From: Candidatus Omnitrophota bacterium
GTDB lineage: Bacteria > Omnitrophota > Gorgyraeia > 2-02-FULL-51-18
Assembly: GCA_022072175.1 (NCBI GenBank)
Contig: JAJVIE010000003.1
Location: forward strand, 1,541,818-1,592,188
Length of the DNA stretch: 50,371 bases
Reading direction: 5' to 3'
How positions within the stretch are numbered: the first letter of the stretch is position 1; every line of letters begins with the position of its first letter. Made by a program: the position numbers and the translations under genes. The notes beneath the pieces are model-generated. The model saw only the letters and a list, made by a program, of their open reading frames with translations. It was not told the DNA's origin and searched no databases. This document shows positions 37,201-49,200 of the stretch, piece after piece.

Positions 37201-40200
37201 GCCTGCGTGATCCGGGCCTGCAGATCGGTCAATCCACCTGCCAATTGCACGCCATCGAGCCAGATGGTGTAGTCGGTCGCCACAGAGTACGCCTGGCCGG
37301 CGATCATCACGATATCCGTGACGTCGTTGGCCGAACCGATCGGCCCGACGACCGAGAACGTCGGGACCGTGCTGGTGAGATTGATACGCTTCAATCCGGT
37401 ATCGCCGTTGACGAACCATCCGGTAGCGGTCTTCTTGGCCGTATGGTGAGGCGCGTTGAGCGTGATATAGCCGCCGCTAGCGGTGACCTCCGTGATCTTC
37501 GCGGCGAGCGCGGTCAGGTCGAGCTCGGCACCGTCGAGCCAGACCGTATAGTCAGCGCCCACCTCATAGGCCTGACCCGCCACGGAGATCGTCCGGGGCA
37601 CGGAGCTGGCGGCGCTGACGGATCCGAGCAACGTGGCCGACATGTTGGAGCTGACGAGGTAGAGTTTCTTCGGGCCGCTATCCCCGACGACCTGCCATCC
37701 GGAGGCGGTGCGCTTGGCCGTGTTGTAGGCGGCGGCCAGTGTCACATAACCGCCGACCCCGGTGATCTCGCTGATCTTGGTCTGCAGTTCGGTCAGGCCG
37801 CCGGTCAGCTCCGTACCATCGAGCCAGATCGTGTAGTCCGTCGCGACGGAGTACGTTTCGCCGGCGACCGTGATCGTGTCAGCGGCGTCATTGGCGGCAC
37901 CGACCGATCCGGCCAGCGTGGCGGGCAGGACGGCAGTGGTGACCGCGAAGATCTTCTTGTTGACGGAGTCTCCCATCAACTGCCAGCCGGTGGCGGTCCT
38001 CTTGGCGGTGTTATAGGAAGCATTGAGGCTCAGGTACGCTCCCATGGAGGCAGCCTCGGCGATCTTGGTCTGCAGTTCATTGAGGCCTCCCGTCAACTGC
38101 GTGCCGTCCAGCCAGATCGTGTAATCGGTGGCCACCTCGTAATCCTGACCCGCGATGGAGATCTTGTTGGTGACCCCGCTGGCCGAACCGAGCGACGCCT
38201 GCAGGGACGCCGTGGCCGTACGGCTGACCAGGAAGAGCTTGTTGTTGGCAGCATCGCCCATGGCGCGCCAGCCTGTGGCCGTGCGCTGCGCGGTGTTGTA
38301 AGCGGGATCGAACGCGATATAACCACCCAGACCCACGGCCTGAGAGATCTTGGACTGAAGCTCCGTAAGACCGCCCGCCAACTGCACACCGTCCAACCAG
38401 ACGGTATAGGCGGGAAGGACCGCGTAATCCACACCGGCCACGGTGATCTTGTCCTGTGCGGGCGTCGCGGAAGCCACGGCACCGGCCAGCGTCGTCGGCA
38501 GTACGGCATTGGTCGTGAAGTGCACCTTGCTGTTGGCCGTATCACCGGTCAGTTTCCATCCGGTAGCGACGCGGGAAGCGGTATTGTAACTGCCGTTGAG
38601 CCCGATATAAGCTCCGACCGCGGTGGCCTGAGTGATCTTGGACTGCAGTTCGGTCAGACCACCGGTCAACTCGACACCATCGAGCCACACGCTGAATCCG
38701 GCCGGCACTTCGTAGTCGGTGCCGGCGATGTTGATCTTGCCCGTTACCCCGCTGGCCGAAGCGATCGAACCGATCAGGCTGGCCGTCGCCGGAGTGGACA
38801 CGAAGCGCAGACGGTTGTTGCCCGCATCACCCACGAGCTGCCATCCCGTCGCCGTGCGCTTGGCGCTGTCGAAAGCCGTATCGAGCGTGAAGAGCGCGTT
38901 GCTCGGTAGACGCGAAGCCAGTTCCGTCAGACCTCCGCTCAACTGCACACCATCCAACCAGATCGCATGACCTCCGGTGACCTCATAGACTTGGCCACCG
39001 ATGGAGACCGTATTGCCGCCGGGGTTGACGGCCGTGACCGCTCCGGAGAGCTCCTGGTTGTTGGGACCGACCGTGACCACGCGCAGTTTCTTGGGACCCG
39101 CTTCGCCCTTGGCGCTCCAGACCGAGCCGGTCCGCTCAGCGGTGCTGTACGAGGCGTCGAGCTTGAGGTAGGCGCCGTTACCGGAAGCATCGACGATCTT
39201 CGTGGACAGCTCACTGAGACCGCCGGTCAACTGCACGCCGTCGAGCCAGATGGTATAGTCGGCGGCGACCGAGTAGTCCTGACCGGCGATCGTGATCTTG
39301 TTGGAGGGACCGCTGGCTCCCATCAGTGCCCCGCCAAGGGTCACGATCGACGGGGATACCGTCCTCAGATGGACCTTCTTGGAGAGCGCATCGCCTTTGA
39401 GGCGCCAGCCGGTGTCGTTGCGCTCCACGGAGGTGTACGCGGGATCCAGCTCGATATAGCCGCCCTTGCTGGCGGCATCGGCGATCTTGGTCGAGAGCGC
39501 GGCCATGTCGGCGACCTGCACACCATCCACCCAGATCGTATAACCGCTGAAGGTCTGGGTCGGCAGGTTCTCAACGACGGTCTTGTCGTTGTTGGTGAAT
39601 GCCGGCGAGCTGTAGAGCGTACCGTGCTTGGCGTTCGGGGACTTGTCCTGGGCCGTATCATCATCGAACGAGTAGAAAGCCATGAGATCGGGCTCGGTAC
39701 CGTCGAGCTTGTCGTCGGCCAGCTCCGCGATCTCGGTGGCACTGAGCGCGCGGCTGAACATCGCGGCTTCGTCGACTTGTCCGGCGTTCTCGTACCAGTA
39801 GTTGGGGTTGTTGCCGATCGTTGAGACCGCCACGGATGTGATCTGGGCCGAGACGACGCCGACGTCCACACCATCGACGTAGAAACGGGTCTGGCCTCCG
39901 CTGCTGACCGCGGCCACATGATGCCATCCGCTCGGGGCCGGAGGATCGGCATCGTAGGTCGTGTTGTAGTTCGTCCCGCCGATCGTCAGACCGAGCTTGC
40001 CAGCGCTGTCGAAGCGGACATGATCGTTGCGACCTGAACCGGCTCCGCCAAAGACGGTCCTGAACCCGTTGCTGGTCGTCGGCATCGGGAATTTGACCCA
40101 TGCTGAGAGCGTACGACTGCCGTTCATATCGAGATTGGGCACATTGACCATCTGGCTGTAACTGGCGAGATTAACGGCCCGACCGAGAGTGACCGAAGCC

Positions 40201-43200
40201 TCCATCTCGATGTCGTCCACCCAGGCGCTCTGGTCGGCGACACCCGAGCCGGTCGCCGTGCGGTCGTACACCCACTTGAGCGTGTGCGTACCCGCGGTCA
40301 GGACGACCGTTTTTTGGACCCAGCCGCTGTCGCCGGAGACGTCCACCGACTGATCGACATCGTCGACATAGAGCTTGAGTTTGTCGGTGGCGGCGGCGTT
40401 GGTCTTAGCCCAGTAGCGAACGGTCGCCCCGTAAGGCACGTACACGGTACGCTGGAAGTAACTGGTGCCGCCGATCGAGGTCATGCCGGCCTGGGCCGCG
40501 TACCCACCGGCGTCGCGCGCGGTCGTACTTTGGTTGGTCCAGGTGTAGTTGGCCCCGGTGATCGGGTCCTTCCAATCCGTGGTGCCAAGATCGATCGTGT
40601 ACGGCGTCGTACCGATCGTGAGCGTGTTTCCGGAAGCCGACTGTACCGGTCCGCTCAACTGGGAGCCGGCGGAGGCGGTCTTGAAATACACGGCCAGAGT
40701 GCCCTGATGTCCGGCCAGTTCCCACCCGGTGGCACTCTTACGCACACCGTTGGTGTACGTGTTGAGCTTGGTGTTGAGGTCCGCGTCCAGCTCGAGATAT
40801 CCGCCTCTTGAGGCGACATCCGCGACGGCCCAGGAGAGACCCGTGGCTCCAGCGGCCAAGCGGACACCATCCAGATACACCGAGTATCCGACAGGGATCT
40901 GGTAGGCCTGACCGCCGATCGTAACGCTCGGGGTCGCCCCGGTCGTGACGGAGCTCACGGTCCCCTGGAGCGTCGAAGACGGTACGCGACTGACCATGTA
41001 GATCTTGTTGCTGACCCCGCCGGAGTACGCCCACCCGGCCTGACCCTTCTTGACGGTGTGGGACGAGGCGTACGCGGTATCCAGCTGGATGAAGCCCGCG
41101 CGCGAGTTGACGTCGGCGACCTTGGCGGCGAGCTCGGTCAAACCACCGGCCAGCTGAGCGCCGTCCAACCAGATCTCATATCCCGAGGCGGCGAACGTCA
41201 GGTCGCCCACACTGAATCCGGAGGCGCTGGCGGTCGTCAGGATACCGCCCGAGATATTGGAGGTCGGCAGTTGCTTCTTGAAATACAGATACTTGTAACT
41301 GCCGGAGATGTAGCCCTTGAGGGCCCATCCGTCGGTCGTCCGGTAGACTTCGTCGTAGTTCGGATCGACGGCCAGATATCCGTCCGCGGCGGAGACTTCT
41401 GCGAGGACCGTATCCAGGTTGGCCAGGCCTCCCGCCAGCTGCTGGCCATCGACGTACACATTGATCGTATAGATGTCATTGTCCAGCTCAAAGGTACGCC
41501 CGCCGATAGCGATAGTGCCGTCCTGGACGTCAATGCTGTCGATGGCCAGCTGGATCTGTGACGTATGAGGCTTGGCCTTGACGTAGATGGTGGTGTTGGG
41601 CTGGAACTCCCAGCCCTGCGGTGTCCGGATGACCTCGATATCGGACGTGGAGATCTCGACCTGCAGGCCGGCCGCTCTCAGCTCGGCCACACGCTCGGCC
41701 AACTGGGTCATCGTAAGATTCTGACTGCCCGTAATATTGAGCCCGTCGTTGTAATAGATATTGAAGTAACCACTCGCCGGTGTCTTGATATTGCGGCCGC
41801 CGATCTTCAGCGTCCCGGCCTGCGCGTCGACCTGCTCGACGACCGACTCGATCTTGATCTTGGACGACTCGATGACGCTGATCAACTGCAGGACCGAGCC
41901 CTCGAACACCCACTTGCCGTCGGAGGGGTTCTTGTAAAGATCGTAAGTGCTGGCCAACTGCACCACCATGCCCTTGTTGGCGGCCTCGACGAGCTTGTCG
42001 CGCAGTTGCGCCAGAGTGATCGTGACATTGTCGAGCTTGATCTGCGTCGAACCGATGTCGATGTCATCGTCACCGAACCGCAGATAGGACTTACCGCCCT
42101 GCTCGACGACCGCCGTGATGCCGCCGGTGAGACTGCCGGACAATCCGGAGAGGTTGATGGTCAGACTGCGAGCGGTCCAAGTGGAGCTGGTGTTCTTCTG
42201 GACGAAAGCGTCCGCGGAGAGGAACCCGTCCGGCAATCCGGACTCGCCCGTCCAATCGAGGTGATAAGCCCCGATATCGGCGATCGTGGCGTCCTGCCAA
42301 GTCTGGAATCCGGGTTCGAAGCCCTGCTGGTACGAACGGATCGTGTTCTCGGACTGGGCACCGTTCTGCAGTGTCCCGGCCGCACCGGTCGGGGACGTAT
42401 CGGACGCGGTCTTGTCATCGAAGGTATAGAGAGCCACCAAGCCGGTAGCGCTGGGGAGGGTTTTATTGGCGTAGAGCGAAGTTACCTCGGAGGCGTTGAG
42501 CGCCCTGTTGAAGACCTGCACCTCGTCCATCACGCCGTTGAAGGACAGACCCGATGCGGATGCTCCGATATAGGCGGCTCCGGATCCGGTCGCGAGCGTC
42601 TGACTGTAGCTCTTGCTGGCTTTTTCGGACCCGTTGACGTAGATCCGCTTCACGGAACCATCGTAAGTAACCGTGATCTGCCCCCAATCTCCCGGCTTGA
42701 GACCCGTGTTGGAGATATTGACGGTCAGATCGTCCGCGACACTGGATGCGTTATACGTCCTGAAGACCAGCTGGTTGTTGGCGTCGATGAACAGCGAATA
42801 CTGGGTGTCGGCGCTGCCGTTGGTCGTTTTCTCGAACAAGTGGCCCCTGCCCAGGGTCTCGCCTCGCAACCATGTCGACACGGTCAGGTTCTGCTGGTTG
42901 AGGGCCGATGTCGAGGAGATCAGAATGCGGTCATCTAGGCCGTCGAAGCGCATCCCTTCGCCGAAGTACCTCTGGGCCGTGACCGTAACGTCATCCACCC
43001 ACGCGCTGGCGTTATCGACGCCGCTCGCGGTACCGGTCCTATCGTAGACCCAGCGCAGCGTATGATGTCCCGCCGAAAGGTTGATCTGGCCTTGGACCCA
43101 ACCGCTATCGCCCGAAACCTGCAGGCCACTATCCACGCCGTCGACGTAGAGGCGCAGGCGGTCGGTCGCCACGGACTGGGTCTTCCACTGGAACTTCAAC

Positions 43201-46200
43201 GTGCTGGCTTCACCGACGAACACCGATTTCTCGAAGTACGAAGCTCTGCCGTACGGGGTCGCGCCGGACTGCGCCGCCGACCCTGAGGCGCCGTAGAACG
43301 TCGTCGACTGCGTCAGCCAGTTGTTGGCCTTGAAACCCGCGGCCTGCGGCACCACCGTCACCTCGTCGAGCCAGCCGGCATTCTGTCCGACCGCCGCTAG
43401 GTCAGCGCCGTCCTTCGAGAAGATCCACTTCACGGTATATTCACCCGCCTGCAGGTTCTTGGTCACTGTCGCCCAGTCCACCTCACCGCTGATCGAGGAG
43501 GTGTTGTCGATGAGCACGAGGCCCGCGTCCGTCTTCTTGTAGATCTCGAGCTTGAAGTAGTCCTTGGAGGCTTCCGACGAGACCTTCCAGTTGAAAGCGA
43601 GAGTCGAATCGGACGTCAGCTTGAGGTCCTTGGTGATGGTCGAGCTCTGGTTGTGGGTGATATTGCCCGTCTGCAACGCGTACGAGCGTGTGAGATTGCC
43701 GCTGAGGTAGAGGTTGAGCCCGTTGGCCGTCTGCTGTTGGAGCGCGTGCTTGAGTTCTTCGAGAGTATAGATGTTGCCGGCGCTGTCGCGGATGACCCCG
43801 GTATCGCCGAGCACGACCGTGGCGCCGTTGATCACGAGCGTTTCCTTTTCGAGATCGATGCTGTCGACGGGGGCGTCGATCTCGCGCACCAGTCCGTCGG
43901 CGATCTGATCCACGGCTCTGATGGACACCTTGCGGGCTCTCCACTCGCTGCCGATACGCACCGCCGTGATCGTCGTGACCATCGGAGTGTCGGGGCTGAT
44001 GTACGGCGACTGGCGCTGCAGGACCTTACGGGCTCCACCGATCAGATCGTACTGGGTATCGTTGACCGGGATCTGCCCGAACTTGCGGCTGGCGAGCTCG
44101 GGGTCGCCGTCGGAGTTGAGGTAGTCCCTGTAAGCGATATCGATGTCGGTGAAGAAACCGTCGGCGATCGCGTCGTTGCCGACCTTCACCGTGATGCCGT
44201 TGATCACGATCTGCGTCACGTTGCCGTTACCATCGACGGTCACGTTCTCGGGTAGGACATTGCCGCTCTCGATGTCGAGACCTTTCTGCAGCGTACGGTC
44301 GACGCGGACCTGTGTGGCGAACCACAGACCTTCACGCTCCTCGAGCTCGACGGTCACGAGCAGGTTGTTCTGGCTCAACAGGACGTTGAGCAGGTCCAGA
44401 CTGATCGGAGTGCCGATCTCGTTGCGGATGATCGTATCGCCGTCGATCCCGACGACGACATCGGAGATGCGGATCGTCTGCGCGCCGGTATCGATGGCGC
44501 CGATCGGTCCCTTGAGCGTGCTAACGCCGCCCAGGGCGTCGTTGACATCGAGAGAAACGGTTTTCCAACCGCTGGGTTCACGGGTCAACTGTGTGCTGAC
44601 ATAATCGTTGATGTCCAGGTCGGCCAACGTCGCGATACCTCCACTGCGGCCGCGCAGGATCGATTGGCCGTCGACCTGGATCACCATGCCATCGCTCAAG
44701 GTGATGACGCCGATCGTATCGTCCTCAGGGTCGATGTCGATCTGGGCGATCCGGGAGTGGTGCGTGAACTGCGTATCGAGGAAGGTCAACAGCTTGAATT
44801 CCTTGACCAGGACCGTCGTGTCGGAGATCGAGAACTTGACGTCCGCGCGTGTCGTAAGCCCGTTGAGCGTGTTGTACGACAGGATGCTCGCCAACTGCGC
44901 GAGGGTCATCCCGACACCGTTGTTGTCCGTCAATACGGAGTTGGCGTCGACCGTGATGTTCTTGCCGTTGATCTTGACGGCCCCCGGCAGGCCGGTCGTG
45001 ACCTGATCGAGCGTGCCGGTGACGAACCCGTTCCCGTTGGCATCGGACAGGACTTGGACCAGACTGACCTCCCACTCGCCGTTGATGCGCTGGGCGGTTA
45101 CGCGAGCGAACGTGCCATGGCTGTTGGCTTGATTATTGAGGAAGAAGTCCTCGAAATCGGTGGCCTCGATGAACTCGCTTTCGGCGTTGATGTAGGCCGT
45201 CTGCATGTTGACCTTCATGACCTTACCGTCGAAGGTGATCGTACCGGCTTCGGCGTCGAAAGCCGTCACTGGTCCGCTCAGGGCCAGCGGCATGATGTTG
45301 GGCTCTTCGCTGGTGATGATGATCTGTTGCGCATCCCAGCCTCCGACGGTCTTCATCGTAACGATCTTGATCGTCGGCATTACGCCCTCTTCCTCGTAAG
45401 CCAACCGGATCTCCTCGAGCCGGGCCAGCTTCTCTGCGGCGGTCCCGGAGATGACGTTGCCACGGAGGTCCTTGACGATGGTCGTATCGAGCATCGTGAT
45501 GTTCTGCCCGTTGAATCGGAACGTGTTGATGGCGGTGCTCTCCAGGATGCCGTTGAGGATGCTGAGACCTGTCGGATTCCAAAGGTTCTCGATCTGCCCG
45601 CGGAGCATTCTCTGGGGCTCCGGAGTGACCTCGATCCGGTCAGCGTGCCAGGCCTGTGTATCCATCCTCGAGGACTTGACCTTGAGGTAGGTCGTCAACG
45701 GGTTGGCCTGGTAGATCGTCTGGAGCTCTTCGACGGTGATCTCGTTGCCATCGATGTCGAAGATCCGCGTATTAGCGTCGATGACCAGGTTGTTGGCACC
45801 CACACGGATGGTACCGGTATCGTTCTCATCGACCGCCAGTCCGTAGAGAATGTCCATGAGGGTGGTAGCCAAGCGATCGACCATCATGATCGTACCGCCG
45901 TCAGGCAACGTCACCACACCGCCCTCATCTGACCCGACGAACGCGGTGCCCGAGAGAATGATCTGCGCGGCATCGATGACGATGACTGTCTTATTGGCCA
46001 ACAGGTTGACGCTACCGCCGGAAGCGACGGTCTGGATATTGCCGTCGATGGATACCCGACCGCCGTTGGGGAAGGTCATCGTACCGGCCGTCGTCAAAGC
46101 GATCTTGGTGTTGGCAGGCACATCGGCCTTGCCGCCGTTGACGTACTGGAAGCGTCCGCCCGGAGGTAGCATGACCGTTCCGCCAGGAGGCAGTGTCACG

Positions 46201-49200
46201 CTCTGGTTCTGTTGCGTATTGACCGTCGCACCCGTCGGGAATCCGATGGTGAGGTTCTGCAGCGTCGTGATCGTACCCGCTCCGGAGAGAATGAACGTCG
46301 CCTCCCCGATCACCGTCAAGGACTGACCGACGCCCAGGTTTACGGAAGCGCCGGGCTCGACCGTCGCCTCTTGTCCGTTGGGCAGGATGACCTCGCCGCC
46401 GTTCGGGAACGTGACACTGCCACCGTCCGGCATCGTCACAAGAACACTACCCTCACCTTCCTGTGCACGTAGCACATCCGCGTACCCGGCATCGGCCAAC
46501 TCGTTCATGCGGGCTAGCGCTTCGGCGGTGACGTTGGGATCGATGTCGGACCCGGCGGTCGGGGCGCCAGAGTCGAGTCCAAGCGTTCTTTCGATGTTGA
46601 GCAATCCCGCGCCGTACTGATCGTCATCACCCGCCTCGCCCAGGTCGGTCGCGCCCAAGGCCAACTGCTCGCGAATGAACTCGAGAGAAGCATCCGGATA
46701 CTTCTGCAGGAGAAGCGCCACCGCTCCAGAGACGAGCGCGGCGGCCATCGACGTACCGGAGGCCAAGGTCCCCGTCTCGGTCTCGGTGCCGAATCCACTA
46801 CCGTCGGCCTGTAGCGACTCGATGCCCACACCGGGCGCCACGAGGTCGACCTCATCACCGTAGGTCGAGAACGCTGCTCTGCGGCCGTCCTGATCGATGG
46901 CGCCCACCGAGATGACGTTGAGGCGTGCCAGCGCGAACTCCGCCAGAGCGTTGCCGGTGTTGCCCGCCGCGGCAACGATGATGGCACCCAGACTGACCGC
47001 ATAGTCGATGGCCGCTTTCATCAGATCGAAACTCGCTGCGTCGAGTATCGCGCCGCTCAGCGAGAGGTTGATGATCCTGGCTCCGGCTTCTGCGGCGTAA
47101 CGGACACCGTCTGCGATGGCGCGGACCGTGCCCTGGCCGGTGTTCTGCAGGACCTTCACGGGCAGGATGCGCGCCTCACCGGCCACCTGGCGGATCAGGC
47201 CGGCGATATGCGTGCCGTGGCCATAGCTGTCGAGAATGGTGCTGTCGATGAACGAGCGGGCGTTCTCAAGATCGATGGCACCCGCGAGCTCCGGATGGTC
47301 CACATCGATGCCGGAGTCGACGACCGCGACCGTTATGCCGCCGCCGTTGAGATTCGTCATCGAGGCCTTCGCGTTGATCCTGGCAAGGCCCCAGAAACCG
47401 TCATAGATCATGCCCGGCTGATACCCCATCGCGGAGCCGCCGCCGAGACCACTGACGCTGACTTGGCCACCACCAGGAAGCGTGAGAGTGCCGCCGGCCA
47501 TCATACCCATGAAACCTCCGGGCGGCATGCCGATAGAACCCCATCCGGGCGGCACGTAGTATTCGAGTTCCTGTGACAAACCCCAGATCTTACCGGCATC
47601 GGTATCCATGTACTCGTAGACCTTGGTCAGTCGCATCTCGGAGTCGAAATGACGCTCTTCGGTCACCAGACCACCGATCTTGCCGAACGCCTTGGCGGAC
47701 ATGATGGCGTGGTTGCCGGGGTTCATGTCGTATTCGTAATCGTAGATGATACGGGCCATGGCGTTGTAGGTCTGATCACCGGCGGTCCAACTCCAGATCT
47801 TGTCCTGCTCGAGCTTGATCAGGGTGCCGTCCAGATCGTAGTGAGAGATGGAGTTGAGCACGCTCTGCTGCACGTTCCCGGGAACGCCCGCCACTCCAGG
47901 ATTCACGAAATACTCGTGCACGGTGACGCCCTGGCCGTCGATGGTGGCATAGGTCCTGCCGTACTTGTCCTGGATGGTCACCGAGTCGAAGCTCGAGAGC
48001 ATGCCACCGGACGTACGCGTAATGATCGTACGGAACTTCAATCTGTCGATCTGCGTGTTGTCGACGATCTCATCATAGACATAGCTGACAGCGACGCCGT
48101 TCCACTGGATGACCAGCGAGACCTGTTGTTCCTTGAACGAGTTGAGCTGGTAGTAGGACGTCGTCGTCTTGCCCTTGGCCGTTTGGACGGTCATGTACAA
48201 CGTACCGTCACCGGCGTAGGTATAGTTCGTCGAGTCGTGGTGACCTCTCTCCAGGCGGTAGACACGGTCCTCGCCGAACGAACTGAGCTCGTAATACGCT
48301 TTCTCTGTCATCGTCTCGACGGTCGGAGCGCCTCCGAGATAGACCAAGATGTCATAGGTCAGTTCGGTGCGGTCGATGAAGCCCTGAGCGTTGTAGAAAT
48401 AGTAGGTCGAGAACCCACGGTAGTCGACAGAGTAGTCGACCACATCCTCTCCGAACGAGTTGAGCTTGTAGTAGCTCGTCTGTCCGGAGCCGGCAATGCT
48501 AACGGTATTAAGGAAACCATTGCCATTATAGGTATAGTTCGTCTGAACGCCCTTTCGGTCTGTCGAATTATTGATGACGTCTTCATAGAACGAGTTCTGA
48601 GAGTAGTTCATCGTCGTGCCGGTACTCGTCACTTGCTGGGTCAGACGGCCGATCCCGTCGTACGTCGAATCGTTACGTACCCCGAGCCGATCGATCGTGT
48701 AGTCCACGACATCGGTGTAGTTGACCACCTTGTAGAAGGCATTGCTGTTGTTGGACGAAGTGGTGTTCAAGAGACGCCCTTGAGCGTCATAGTTGAAATT
48801 CGTCGTGACGCCCCTTCGGCTCGTTGATTCACTGACGACATCGCGGAAATTACGTTCCATATAGGTCGCGTTCGTTCCATCAGTAGAGCTGGTCGATACG
48901 ATGCGGCCTTCCCCGTCGTAGGCGTACGTGGTGATCTGTCCGCGGCGGTTCTCGACAGTGTCGACGACATCGCGATAGTTGACTTCCTTGTAGTTCGTTT
49001 GATTCTGCGACAGATCGTTCGTCTGGACCAGTTTTCCGCCGGCGTAGGTGTAGGTCGTCTGGTTGCCGCGCGCGTTCTGGACCTTATCGACGACGTCCCG
49101 GTACCCGCCGATCCCGGTGATCTCCTTATAGAAGGTGATGGTGTTATCCAGAGCGCTCGTCTGTACGAGGCGGCCTCCGGCGTATGTGTAGGTCGTCTTG

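Noticed and set aside
36123-38909. Plus-strand open frame of 928 codons with periodic sequence
   Set aside because: The periodicity is that of the 96-residue WLDG array on the opposite strand. No recognisable product.
46585-47360. A separate S8 protease gene starting at the ATG at 47358-47360
   Set aside because: The protease domain begins upstream (WGLARINA), no ribosome binding site precedes the ATG, and the frame is open on both sides.
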